Source: Comamonas sp. lk (GTDB lineage: Bacteria > Pseudomonadota > Gammaproteobacteria > Burkholderiales > Burkholderiaceae_C). Taken from it: 64,000 nt of DNA. The position numbers and the translations under genes are program-made. The stretch spans positions 1 through 64,000 of the forward strand of contig CAMELV010000019.1 in the NCBI GenBank assembly GCA_945925985.1, written 5' to 3'. The notes under the pieces are model-generated. The model searched no databases and had not been told where the DNA came from. It saw only the letters and a program-made list of their open reading frames with translations. Positions 9,408 to 18,432 of the stretch are shown in pieces. The first letter of the stretch is position 1. Every line of letters begins with the position of its first letter.

Positions 9408-11174
9408 ATGAAATTTCGCAACCAAATCCTGTTTCTGGGATTGTTGGGATTGCTGATGGCGAGCCTGGTGGGCGGCATCGGATTGTTCAATGCCAATCGA
9501 CTGACCATGGCGATCGACGAGTCGCAGCGTATGGGCATGGCCATGGAGAACAGTCAGGATGCTGACATGATGCATGACGCTGTGCGTGGTGACGTCTTAC
9601 TGGCACTGTTGAGCGGCCTGACCAAGGATGCGAGCCAACTGGCCGAGGCGGAAAGTGGCCTGGCCGAACACGCGGCCACCTTTAGTAAGTCGTTGGCAAG
9701 TCTGCAAGCCACGGCTGACACGCCTGAGCTGAAAACCATCATCGGCAACACGCTGCCCTTGGTGGCACAGTACCTCGCCAGCGCTGCCAATATCCAAAAG
9801 CTGGCAGCCAACGACACCACAGCGGCGCAAACTGCAGCGCTTGAGTTCCAGAAATTGTTCGCTGCGCTGGAAACGCAGATGGCGAAACAGTCCAAAGCCA
9901 TCGGCCAACACGTGATGGAAGTCAACGAGCTTGCCAAGTCGGAAGCAGGTCAAACCAAGGTCCAGATTGCGGCAGCCTTGGTCTTTGCCAGCCTGGTGAT
10001 GCTTTGGGCCGGTCTGTGGCTGGCTAGGCGCCTGACACGCCCGATGAACGACGCCGTCAACATCGCCGACCAACTGGCGCAGGGTAATCTGGCCGTCACA
10101 GTCACCCCTTCCGGCAATGAGGAAACCATCAAACTGCTGGCAGCCATGGGCCGCATGCAAAGCAGCTTTGCCGGCATCGTGCGCGGTGTCAAGACCAATG
10201 CCGAAAGTGTGGCGCTGGCCAGTGCCGAGATTGCCCAGGGCAACCAAGACTTGTCCATGCGGACTGAGCAGCAGGCCAGCTCGTTACAGCAAACCGCGGC
10301 CTCAATGGAAGAGCTGGGCTCCAAGGTGAGCCAGAACGCTGGCAGTGCGGCCCAGGCCAATCAGCTGGCCCGGAATGCCTCTGAAGTGGCCATCAAAGGT
10401 GGGGAGGTGGTGAGCCAGGTGGTGGACACCATGAAGGGCATCAACGAGTCGTCACGCAAAATCTCCGACATCATCCAGGTCATTGACGGCATTGCGTTCC
10501 AGACCAATATCCTGGCGCTCAATGCGGCGGTGGAGGCAGCCCGTGCCGGCGAGCAGGGGCGCGGCTTTGCAGTCGTAGCCAGCGAAGTGCGGTCCCTGGC
10601 TGGCCGGTCGGCCGAAGCCGCCAAGGAAATCAAGGCTTTGATCAATGCCAGCGTCGAACGTGTGGCTCATGGCACGGCGCTGGTCGACCGGGCGGGGGTC
10701 ACGATGACCGAGGTGGTAGGCTCGATCCGGCGGGTGACCGACATCATGGGCGAAATCAGCGCCGCCAGCAACGAACAAAGCCTGGGTGTGGCACAGGTCG
10801 GCCAAGCGGTGACGCTGATGGACCAGGCGACTCAGCAAAACGCAGCGTTGGTGGAGCAAATGGCGGCGGCTGCCAGCAGTTTGAAGTCGCAGGCCCAAGA
10901 GCTGGTGCAGATGGTAGCCGTGTTCAAACTGACTGGGCAAGACGGCCAACGCGGCAGCCAGACGATGCAGGCGCCGGTTCGCTCCGCCCTGCCCAAAGCG
11001 GCCCATTACAAGGGCGGCGAGCGACGGGCCACAAGCACACCGACCGGTGCGGCAGCGCGCTCGGCCACGGCAACAGCCGCCGCCCCGGCCAAGTTGCTGC
11101 CGCAGCGCCCGGCCAAGGCCAAGGAACCCGCCACGGCCACAGGCAGCGACGACGGCGACTGGGAATCGTTTTAA
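9408..11174 (+). CDS. Methyl-accepting chemotaxis protein
   Basis: Inner-membrane chemoreceptor feeding CheA/CheW. 588 residues: TM1 about 5-28, a periplasmic helical ligand domain of about 160 residues, TM2 about 185-207 ([18 protein letters not shown]), HAMP about 208-262, then a long signalling coiled coil with the highly conserved hairpin tip [20 protein letters not shown] followed by [21 protein letters not shown] flexible Ala/Pro-rich tail ends in GDWESF, resembling the xWxxF pentapeptide that tethers CheR/CheB. ATG 9408 has an AGAAAGG ribosome site. Monocistronic; it ends 7 bp from the convergent gspF. The ligand cannot be told. Confidence 0.93.
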   Translation: MKFRNQILFLGLLGLLMASLVGGIGLFNANRLTMAIDESQRMGMAMENSQDADMMHDAVRGDVLLALLSGLTKDASQLAEAESGLAEHAATFSKSLASLQATADTPELKTIIGNTLPLVAQYLASAANIQKLAANDTTAAQTAALEFQKLFAALETQMAKQSKAIGQHVMEVNELAKSEAGQTKVQIAAALVFASLVMLWAGLWLARRLTRPMNDAVNIADQLAQGNLAVTVTPSGNEETIKLLAAMGRMQSSFAGIVRGVKTNAESVALASAEIAQGNQDLSMRTEQQASSLQQTAASMEELGSKVSQNAGSAAQANQLARNASEVAIKGGEVVSQVVDTMKGINESSRKISDIIQVIDGIAFQTNILALNAAVEAARAGEQGRGFAVVASEVRSLAGRSAEAAKEIKALINASVERVAHGTALVDRAGVTMTEVVGSIRRVTDIMGEISAASNEQSLGVAQVGQAVTLMDQATQQNAALVEQMAAAASSLKSQAQELVQMVAVFKLTGQDGQRGSQTMQAPVRSALPKAAHYKGGERRATSTPTGAAARSATATAAAPAKLLPQRPAKAKEPATATGSDDGDWESF

Positions 11175-11181
11175 ACCAGCG

Positions 11182-12414
11182 CTACTTGACCAGCTGATTG
11201 AGCTGGATGATGGGCAGCAGCACTGCCAGCACAATCAGCATCACGACCAAGCCCATGGCCACGATCAGCAGCGGCTCCAGCAAAGTGGCCAACTGCATGG
11301 CGCGGCGCTGTACCTCGGCGCTCAACTGCTTGGCCGCCCGCTGCAGCATCAGCGGCAATTGCCCGGTTTGCTCCCCCAAGCGTGCAAACATGGCCAGCAG
11401 GCCAGGAAAACGTTTTTTTTGCGCCAGTGCTGAGGCCAGCGGCGCGCCTTCGCGCACCAGCACCAGCGCCTCCAGCGCATCGCGTCGCATGGCTCGGTTG
11501 GACAGGGTCTCTGCAGCCGCTTGCAGGGCTTTGAGGATAGGCACGCCAGCACCGGCCAGCATCGCCAGGGTATTGGCGAACCGCGCTGCGTTGTAGCCCA
11601 GCGCCAGTCGACCCAGCACCGGCAGGGTCAGCCAAAAGGCGTCAAATTTTTCACGGATACCCGCGTTAGCCAGCGCAATCCGGCCGCCAACAGCACCTAA
11701 AAACAGGGCCACCAGCAGGATCCAGCCCTGCTGCCTGGCCAGATCGCTGAGGCCGATCATCAGCACCGTCAGCAGTGGCAGGGTCCGCTTGCTGCCCGCA
11801 AAGACCTGGGCCACCTGCGGCACCACGTAGGTCACCAGGAACAGCACGATGAAGATGGCCACCAAGGTCACGATCGCCGGGTACAGGGCCGCTCCAATCA
11901 GCTTGGCCTTGAGCGCCTGCTGCTCCTCGAGGTCATCGGCCAGCCGCTCCAGCACCAGGCCCAGATTTCCGCTTTGCTCGCCAGCGTCGATCACGGCCAC
12001 GTAAATGGCAGAAAACTCGCGCGGGTGCTGCGCCAATGCTCGGGCAAAAGTGGCTCCGCCGTTGACCTCGGCCCGCAAATTAGCCACCAGGTAACGCTGG
12101 GCGTCTAGTTCGGCTTCGTCCGCCAGTGAGGTGAGCGCACGCTCCAAGGGCAGACCCGAGGACACCAGGCCAGCGAGTTGACGGGTCCAGATCATCAAGC
12201 CGAGGGACTTGAACACCCGCCGGCCCCGAACCGACCCACCGGCTGCGCCTTGAGAGCTCGAATCACCGCTAGCCACACCAGCCAGATCCACTTTGAGTGG
12301 CACCAGCGCCTGCGCGCGTAACTGCGCGCGTGCCGAGCGCGCCGAGTCGGCTTCGATCACCCCTTTGCGGGACTGGCCGTCGGCGCTCAGCGCTTCAAAC
12401 GAATAAACCGGCAT
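11182..12414 (-). CDS. gspF: Type II secretion inner-membrane platform protein GspF
   Basis: Polytopic inner-membrane protein that couples the GspE ATPase to pseudopilus assembly. 410 residues, with the duplicated T2SSF domain: repeats at about 70-195 and 275-395, each ending in hydrophobic segments (LVAIFIVLFLVTYVVPQV; VAMGLVVMLIVLAVLLPII). N terminus MPVYSFEALSADGQSRKGVI is typical. Last gene of the gsp operon, 29 bp after gspE. Confidence 0.95.
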   Translation of the reverse strand: MPVYSFEALSADGQSRKGVIEADSARSARAQLRAQALVPLKVDLAGVASGDSSSQGAAGGSVRGRRVFKSLGLMIWTRQLAGLVSSGLPLERALTSLADEAELDAQRYLVANLRAEVNGGATFARALAQHPREFSAIYVAVIDAGEQSGNLGLVLERLADDLEEQQALKAKLIGAALYPAIVTLVAIFIVLFLVTYVVPQVAQVFAGSKRTLPLLTVLMIGLSDLARQQGWILLVALFLGAVGGRIALANAGIREKFDAFWLTLPVLGRLALGYNAARFANTLAMLAGAGVPILKALQAAAETLSNRAMRRDALEALVLVREGAPLASALAQKKRFPGLLAMFARLGEQTGQLPLMLQRAAKQLSAEVQRRAMQLATLLEPLLIVAMGLVVMLIVLAVLLPIIQLNQLVK

Positions 12415-12443
12415 GGCGTTTCTTGTGGCGGGGGCCGGCCGGC

Positions 12444-13832
12444 TTAATCACGGGTCACGCGCAGCAGCTCTTCACGCGAGGTCAGGCCGGCCGTGACCAG
12501 CCGCTCGCCATCATCGCGCATCAGGCACATGCCGCCTGCCAACGCGGCAGCCCGGATGTCGGCTTCAGAAGCGCGGCTGTGGATCTGGGCCCGAATGGCC
12601 TCGTCAGTCACCAGCAGCTCAAACACGCCGCTGCGCCCGGCATAGCCGGTCTGGCCGCAGCTGGCGCAACCGGCACCCTGGCAGGACCGGCACAGCTTGC
12701 GAACCAGCCTCTGTGCCAGCACCCCGAGCAATGAGGAGCTCAGCAGAAAGGGCTCCACACCCATGTCCGTCAGGCGGGTGACTGCGCTGGTGGCGTCGTT
12801 GGTGTGCAGGGTGGCCAGCACCAAATGGCCGGTGAGCGAGGCCTGGATCGCGATCTGGGCGGTCTCAAAATCACGGATTTCGCCAATCATGATCACATCC
12901 GGGTCTTGCCGCAGGATGGCACGCAGGGCCTTGGCAAAGGTCAGGTCGATGCGGGCGTTGACCTGGGTTTGCCCCACCCCGGGTAGCTCGTACTCGATGG
13001 GGTCTTCAACCGTCATGATGTTGCTGTGTGCCGCATCGAGCCGACTCAGCGCTGCGTACAGGGTGGTGGTTTTGCCAGAACCGGTCGGCCCGGTAACCAA
13101 AATAATACCGTGGGGTTGCGCGACCAGGCGCGTGAAGCGCGACAGCACGTCGCCCTGCATGCCCAGCGCCTCCAGGCTCAAACGCCCCTCGGACTTGTCC
13201 AGCAGACGCAGCACCGCGCGCTCGCCATGGGCGCTGGGTAGGGTACTGACACGCACATCCACCGCACGAGTGCCAATGCGCAGCGATATCCGGCCGTCCT
13301 GCGGCATGCGCCGCTCGGCAATGTCGAGCTCGGCCATGATCTTAAGCCGCGAAATCAGGGCCGCGTGCAGGGCCCGGTTGGGCTGAACCACCTCGCGCAG
13401 CGTGCCGTCAACCCGAAAACGCACGCTGGAATGGCGCTCATAGGGCTCAATGTGGATGTCGCTGGCGCCGTCGCGTGCCGCCTGGGTCAGCAAGGCGTTG
13501 AGCATGCGGATGATGGGCGCATCGTCCGAGGTTTCCAGCAGGTCCTCGATGGCGGGCAGGTCTTGCATCATTCGCGACAGGTCGGCGTCGCTTTCGACCT
13601 CGCTCACCACCGCCGCTGCGCTGGACTCGCCTTGGGCATAGGCAGCGCTGATGCGCTGCACCAGCACCTCGGCAGCCTGCGACGCCACGTGGCGCACCGG
13701 GTACTTGCGCATGACTTCACTGACACCACCGGGCAGCGAGGCCGGGTGCACGCACAGCGTGAACTCACCCGACTGCTCCTCCAGCAGCACTTGCTGGGTG
13801 CGGGCAAAGGCGTATGGCAGGGGGTAACGCAT
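12444..13832 (-). CDS. gspE: Type II secretion ATPase GspE
   Basis: Hexameric cytoplasmic ATPase that powers pseudopilus extension. 462 residues. Walker A GPTGSGKTTTLYAAL, Asp box MTVEDPIEYELPG, Walker B-region RQDPDVIMIGEIRD, His box SLTGHLVLATLHTNDA. The zinc-binding CxxC pairs are unusually close, CRSCQGAGCASC, with only four residues between them, where many GspE proteins carry some 25-30; the rest (GQTGYAGRSGVFELL) is normal. ATG at 13832; 23 bp gap from gspD. Confidence 0.96.
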   Translation of the reverse strand: MRYPLPYAFARTQQVLLEEQSGEFTLCVHPASLPGGVSEVMRKYPVRHVASQAAEVLVQRISAAYAQGESSAAAVVSEVESDADLSRMMQDLPAIEDLLETSDDAPIIRMLNALLTQAARDGASDIHIEPYERHSSVRFRVDGTLREVVQPNRALHAALISRLKIMAELDIAERRMPQDGRISLRIGTRAVDVRVSTLPSAHGERAVLRLLDKSEGRLSLEALGMQGDVLSRFTRLVAQPHGIILVTGPTGSGKTTTLYAALSRLDAAHSNIMTVEDPIEYELPGVGQTQVNARIDLTFAKALRAILRQDPDVIMIGEIRDFETAQIAIQASLTGHLVLATLHTNDATSAVTRLTDMGVEPFLLSSSLLGVLAQRLVRKLCRSCQGAGCASCGQTGYAGRSGVFELLVTDEAIRAQIHSRASEADIRAAALAGGMCLMRDDGERLVTAGLTSREELLRVTRD

Positions 13833-13855
13833 GGCGGCGGCGGGCCAGACCCGGC

Positions 13856-15928
13856 TCAGGGTTTGGCTGGGACAGGGGTCGCACGCGCCGGCAAGGCGGG
13901 CAATTGCACCGCATCGTTGATGGGCAGCACCGCGCTGGGCACCGGTTGTGCCTCTTTCAGGCCAGAACGCATGACATCGTACCGGTCCAGCGACAGCCGC
14001 TCAGTAGCCGCCGCATCGCGCACCACCACCGGGCGCAAAAACACCATGAGGTTGGTTTTCTTGCGGGTTCGGGTTTCACTCTTGAACAGGTTGCCGAAAA
14101 AGGACAGGTCGCCCAGGCCAGGCACCTTCTCCTGGTTGCCCGAATACTCATCTTGCAGCAGGCCGCCCAGGACCACCACTGCACCGTCTTCCACCAGCAC
14201 ATTGGATTCAATCGTGCGCTTGTTGGTGGTCGGTCCATTGGTGGCATTGACCGTAGAGGCCAGCACGCTCGACACCTCCTGGTAGATCGCCAGCTTGACG
14301 GTGCCGTTCTCGCTGATCTGCGGCTTCACCTTGAGCGTCAGCCCAACATCCTTACGCTCAATCGTCTGGAACGGGTTCACCGTGTTGCTGTTGCCGGTAT
14401 TGGTGAACTGGCCAGTGACAAAAGGCACGTTTTGACCAATCACGATCTTGGCCTCTTCGTTGTCCAATGTCAGCAAGTTTGGCGTAGAGAGCACATTGCC
14501 ACTGCCCGACTCTTCCAGAAATCGACCCAGAAAACCCAGCACATAAACGCCATTGGTTTGATTTGCCAGGCCAATATTGGCGCCGCGCGCCACCCCCGGC
14601 GCACCGCTGGCCGCGGCAATCGACAGGTTGATGATGTTGCTGATGCCGGCGCCAAAGTTAGTGCCGAGCAGACCGATATTAGGGCTGCCTGCGCTGCCCA
14701 GGGCGCCTTGCCATTGAATTCCAAACTCGGCAGCGCGGTCAGCACTGACCTCGGCAATCAGGCTCTCTACAAAGACCTGGGCTCGCCGGGCATCCAGACG
14801 GTCGATCACAGCACGCAATTGGCGGTACTGGGGCTCGGGCGCGGTGATGATGAGAGAGTTGGTGGCAGGGTCGGCCTGCACCTGGCCGCCAGAGGTTACA
14901 GCCGGTGCGCTGCTGGCCGGAGCGGCACCCCCTGGCGCCGCCGGTGCTGTGGCAGCGCGAGCCTCACCACTGATGGCTGCGCGGAGGGTCGCGGCGAGCT
15001 TGGTGGCATCGGCATTTTTCAGGTAGACCACGTGAATATTGCCAGCAGGGTCGCTGCTGGAACCGGCATCGGGCTGATCCAGTTTGCTCACCAGCGACTT
15101 GACCAAGGCCAAGCGGGCGCCGTTGGCGGCGCGCAGGATCAGCGAATTGCTGCGCGGCTCTGCCACCAGAATGGTCTTGAAAGAGGTGTCGGCCTGCCCG
15201 GCTGCCGCCGGTGCGCCCGTGGATTCAATCAAGCGCAGCACCAGTGGCGCCAGGTCCGATGCAATGGCGTGCTTGAGCGGCAGCACCTCGACATCGGTCG
15301 CATTAGCAACGTCCATGGTGGCGATGATCAGGGCAATTCGGCGCAGGTTGTCGGCGTAGTCGGTGATCACCAGCGAGTTGTTGCCGGGGTTGACATTGAT
15401 GGTGTTGTTGGGGCTGATCAAGGGGCGCAACACCGGCACCAGGTTGTTGGCTGACTCATAGTTAAGGCGAAAAATCTGGGTGATGACCTGGTTACCCACT
15501 GCTGCGGCCGGCGCGGCCTCACCCACCGCAACCGTCCCACTCTGCAGCTTGGCATCTGCCTCCGGCACCACGCGGTACAGATTGCCCGACTCGACCATGG
15601 TGAAACCCTGCAGACGCAAAGCCGCCATAAACTGGTTGGTGGCCACGGCCCGGCTAACCGGCTTCTCAGTGAACAGGGTCATGGTGCCCTTGACCCGTGG
15701 GTCTACCACCAGGTTGACCCCCATGATGGTGGCCATGGTTCGCGCCACGGCCTCGATATCAGCATTCACAAAACTCAGTGTGATCGGCGCAACACGGGAG
15801 ACCGGCGGCTTGGCGGCTGGCTGGGCCTGAGCACTTGTGGCAAAAGGGCCTGTAGCCCCCGCCAATAAAGCACTTATCGCTATTGAAATGATAGCGGCAA
15901 TGGGTGACCGAAAAGCGGATGGTGTCAT
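13856..15928 (-). CDS. gspD: Type II secretion outer-membrane secretin GspD
   Basis: Forms the outer-membrane pore of the T2SS. 690 residues: signal peptide about 1-36 ending SAQAQP, N0 domain (ITLSFVNADIEAVARTMATI), three N-type repeats (NVNPGNNSLVITDYADN; ILVAEPRSNSLILRA; VQADPATNSLIITAPEPQYRQL) and the secretin core including VPFVTGQFTN, YQEVSSV and VEDGAVVVLGGLLQDEYSG. A Gly/Ala/Ser-rich linker lies before N3. The hydrophobic core of the signal peptide coincides with dispersed repeat copy D (15841-15896). No separate pilotin gene (gspS) is seen. Ends in the Pro/Ala-rich tail common in this family. Confidence 0.96.
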   Translation of the reverse strand: MTPSAFRSPIAAIISIAISALLAGATGPFATSAQAQPAAKPPVSRVAPITLSFVNADIEAVARTMATIMGVNLVVDPRVKGTMTLFTEKPVSRAVATNQFMAALRLQGFTMVESGNLYRVVPEADAKLQSGTVAVGEAAPAAAVGNQVITQIFRLNYESANNLVPVLRPLISPNNTINVNPGNNSLVITDYADNLRRIALIIATMDVANATDVEVLPLKHAIASDLAPLVLRLIESTGAPAAAGQADTSFKTILVAEPRSNSLILRAANGARLALVKSLVSKLDQPDAGSSSDPAGNIHVVYLKNADATKLAATLRAAISGEARAATAPAAPGGAAPASSAPAVTSGGQVQADPATNSLIITAPEPQYRQLRAVIDRLDARRAQVFVESLIAEVSADRAAEFGIQWQGALGSAGSPNIGLLGTNFGAGISNIINLSIAAASGAPGVARGANIGLANQTNGVYVLGFLGRFLEESGSGNVLSTPNLLTLDNEEAKIVIGQNVPFVTGQFTNTGNSNTVNPFQTIERKDVGLTLKVKPQISENGTVKLAIYQEVSSVLASTVNATNGPTTNKRTIESNVLVEDGAVVVLGGLLQDEYSGNQEKVPGLGDLSFFGNLFKSETRTRKKTNLMVFLRPVVVRDAAATERLSLDRYDVMRSGLKEAQPVPSAVLPINDAVQLPALPARATPVPAKP
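15841..15896 (-). repeat. Dispersed repeat copy D, encoding the GspD signal peptide core
   Basis: Minus-strand head GCTATCATTTCAATAGCG and tail GGGGGCTACAGGCCCTTTTG match the other copies of the repeat. It is translated in frame as part of the h-region and start of the c-region of the GspD signal sequence (about residues 12-29). Confidence 0.6.
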
Positions 15929-15934
15929 ACGGAT

Positions 15935-16726
15935 TCAACCCAATTTGATGATAGAGCGTGCGCCATCGCGTTGGCCAAGGATGCCCAAAAGGTTTGCCAG
16001 TGCGTCGAGCCGCTCGGGGGGGGCGCTGGCCACGCCCTCAAAGCGCAATCTGTCGCCCACCCACTGACCCGAGCCCGTTAATTGTAGGCTGCCTTCCAGT
16101 GTTTCCAGGGTAAAAGCCACACCTGACCCGCCCTGAACCGACAGCCGATAACTGCCCATCGGCTTGAGCGTGGACAGCCGCGACGACATGTGCATGGCAT
16201 CGACCTGGGCGCGACCACTCAGGCTCAGCCGCCCCGCTGCCCACACCGCACCCAGGCTCTGGGTCGACAGGGCCAGGTGGCCCTGCGGTTGTACCGTATT
16301 CCAGGGTGTGCCAAGGCCGCTGAGCACCTCCGCCGGCCATTGGCCGCTGCCGTCGGCGACCGCCACGCGCACGCTACCCCAGCCGGGCGACACAGTGACA
16401 CGCCAGGGTTGCTGCATACAACAATCAGCCAGCAGCTCAGCCTGTAGGGCCCAGCCGTTCAGGCTCAGTCGCCAAGCCAGCCGGCCCGGCAAACGGGCGG
16501 AATCCTGGCTGCTACCGCCACCGGCAAGGGCCAGCTGCGCAGAGCCCTGCCAGATGCTGCCCCGCGCTTCTTGAAACTGCAGTCGACCCTGCGCTGCCTG
16601 TTGCACCGCGGCCGTCAGCCAGCGTGCTGGCGCGCCGAGCAGCAGCGCCGCGAGCAGACCTGCCAAGCCGCCCCAAATCGCCCAGCCCCAGGGGGCAGTC
16701 GTGAGTGGCGAAGCGTGACGGCTCAA
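15935..16726 (-). CDS. gspN: Type II secretion protein N (GspN)
   Basis: Accessory inner-membrane T2SS protein with one N-terminal TM segment (WAIWGGLAGLLAALLLGAPA) and a large periplasmic beta-rich domain; GspN is present in only some T2SS loci. The open frame continues far upstream in frame with nothing recognisable, so I place the start at TTG 16726, which overlaps the gspM stop (TTGA) and gives 263 residues, the normal size. Two Cys (DCCMQQ) may form a disulfide. Six bp before gspD. Confidence 0.82.
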   Translation of the reverse strand: MSRHASPLTTAPWGWAIWGGLAGLLAALLLGAPARWLTAAVQQAAQGRLQFQEARGSIWQGSAQLALAGGGSSQDSARLPGRLAWRLSLNGWALQAELLADCCMQQPWRVTVSPGWGSVRVAVADGSGQWPAEVLSGLGTPWNTVQPQGHLALSTQSLGAVWAAGRLSLSGRAQVDAMHMSSRLSTLKPMGSYRLSVQGGSGVAFTLETLEGSLQLTGSGQWVGDRLRFEGVASAPPERLDALANLLGILGQRDGARSIIKLG

Positions 16727-17202
16727 GGTGCGCCCAGGTTCAGCACCATGGTGCCGTCCCAAGTGCCAGCAGCGTTTCGGCGCAGCCGAGCCTCGGCGGG
16801 CAGCATGCGCACGTTCAACCGAACCTGCGCCAGCCATTGCGTCAACGCATCGGCCGTCATGCCCTTCAAGGTCACGGTGGCACGGTCGCCCGCCAAGGCA
16901 ATTTGCAGACTGGGCGCCAGGGGCTTGACCGATGCCTCCAACAGACGCCGCGCCTCGTCCGGCGCCAAGCGAGGTTGAGCCTGAAGGGCCTTGGCCTGAG
17001 CCTGCAGGCCCTGCATCTGCTGCAATTGCGCTTCCAGGGCGCGGCGCTGCGGCTCGGCGCCGCGCAGGGTGGCGAGCGCCGGCGCCACGGCCAGCAGCCA
17101 CAGCAGCGCCAGCATCAGCAGTGTCGCACCGCCCAGCAGGGCCAGCTGCTCACGCCGGCTGGCCTGCTGCCAACGGGCGCGTAAGGGTGCCAGCCAGCTC
17201 AT
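16723..17202 (-). CDS. gspM: Type II secretion protein M (GspM)
   Basis: Bitopic inner-membrane platform protein that partners GspL. 159 residues: short cytoplasmic tail, TM about 20-42 (LALLGGATLLMLALLWLLAV), a coiled-coil-like stretch (RRALEAQLQQMQGLQAQAKAL), then a ferredoxin-like periplasmic domain ending in LTQWLAQVRLNVRMLPAEAR. Overlaps gspL by four bases and gspN by four. Confidence 0.9.
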   Translation of the reverse strand: MSWLAPLRARWQQASRREQLALLGGATLLMLALLWLLAVAPALATLRGAEPQRRALEAQLQQMQGLQAQAKALQAQPRLAPDEARRLLEASVKPLAPSLQIALAGDRATVTLKGMTADALTQWLAQVRLNVRMLPAEARLRRNAAGTWDGTMVLNLGAP

Positions 17203-18416
17203 CGCTCACCGCCTGACCGCATCACTAGCGTGCCACTTTCAACAGCAGCAACATAAGCCTGCGGCTTAAGACGCAGGGAGAGGGCAGACACCTCGTCGGC
17301 CGTCAGCTTGAGGCCTTTAAGCCGCAGCTCACCGGCAGCAAAATCCAGGGCATCAGGCACAGCACTGGCCGGGGCCTGGGCACCAAAGGCACTGAGCATG
17401 GCCTCCAGGTCACGCCCAGAGGCCTGGCCGCTGGCGCGTTGCAGTGCCGCCAGTTCACGGCCCATTTGCAGGGGCGCATCGACCACCACCCGCACCTGCG
17501 GAAAGGTGCCGGTGAGGATGTGGCGAATGTTCTGACGCTGGGCCTGCAGGGCTGCCTGTTCACGCCAGGCCAGAGCATTCAGACCCGCCAGGTTGACCAA
17601 GACCAGCGCCAGCAGAGCCAGCCGCACAGGGCGCCAGCGTGGCGCCCAGGCCAACCGCGACGCAGCGTCTGCCACGCGCTTCCAGCTTCTGGCGCCACTT
17701 GAATTGAGCAGCTCGAGCTGCGCCAGGTCCCAAGCCGATTGCGCGGCCTGCACGCGGCGCAGTGCGCCCGGCTGCAGGGTAACGGTGTGCTGCAGCAAAG
17801 CCTCGGCCTGCGCCACCACGGCCGGCTCGGCCACCACGGGTTGGTAATCGGGCCAGTCCAGCAGCGCAAGCCCGACGGCCGACAGCGGCAACACCACCAC
17901 ACCGGTGGATTTAACGGCCACACAATGGGCGTCGCCCGGCGTGCCCAGCACATGCAGCACGTCGCGGCTGGCGTCGGGGGCAAACTCGGGCACGATACGG
18001 CTGACCGGGCGGCCAGCCTGCTCCAGTGCCTCAACGGCAGTTTTTAGCCAGGCCCGCTCACACACCGCCACCCAAGCCGGCGCCTCATCACTGGCTGACG
18101 GCTCTAATGCGAAATGTAGCTCGGCGGTGTCGTCCAGCACGCGGTCTTCCAGCACGCCCTCCAGCACCGCGCGCAGCCTCGCTGGCCCAGCGTCGCGGAA
18201 CATGCCACGGCCCAGGCTACCCTTGGGCAGTTGCACCTGCTGCCAGGAGAGCTTGTGCACCGGCACCAGCGCCACCAACTCACCCGCTGCCGGCAGCAGG
18301 GCCAGTGCTGCCCGGCCGCTGTCGCCCACGCTTTGTCCGTCTGGCGTCATGACATAGTGGTAGCCGTCGGCCGCATCAGCGGGGGCATTGGGCAGGGTCA
18401 GGATCAGGGTGCTCAT
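17199..18416 (-). CDS. gspL: Type II secretion protein L (GspL)
   Basis: Inner-membrane protein whose actin-like cytoplasmic domain anchors GspE. 405 residues from ATG 18416 (MSTLILTLPNAP); an upstream in-frame TTG at 18422 would add two residues. Cytoplasmic domain about 1-255, TM about 263-285 (LALLALVLVNLAGLNALAW), periplasmic domain to the end. Downstream of gspK with a 16-bp gap. Confidence 0.9.
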   Translation of the reverse strand: MSTLILTLPNAPADAADGYHYVMTPDGQSVGDSGRAALALLPAAGELVALVPVHKLSWQQVQLPKGSLGRGMFRDAGPARLRAVLEGVLEDRVLDDTAELHFALEPSASDEAPAWVAVCERAWLKTAVEALEQAGRPVSRIVPEFAPDASRDVLHVLGTPGDAHCVAVKSTGVVVLPLSAVGLALLDWPDYQPVVAEPAVVAQAEALLQHTVTLQPGALRRVQAAQSAWDLAQLELLNSSGARSWKRVADAASRLAWAPRWRPVRLALLALVLVNLAGLNALAWREQAALQAQRQNIRHILTGTFPQVRVVVDAPLQMGRELAALQRASGQASGRDLEAMLSAFGAQAPASAVPDALDFAAGELRLKGLKLTADEVSALSLRLKPQAYVAAVESGTLVMRSGGER

Positions 18417-18432
18417 GGTCAATCAACTGCCG

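Noticed and set aside
13814-15454. 546-codon open frame on the plus strand opposite gspE/gspD
   Set aside because: It lies antisense to well-identified gspD, its translation is rich in His, Arg, Gln and Gly with no family motif, and long shadow frames are expected in GC-rich DNA.
15935-17101. 388-residue version of gspN
   Set aside because: The first roughly 125 residues lie antisense-like inside gspM in another frame and have no similarity to GspN; TTG 16726 at the gspM stop is preferred.
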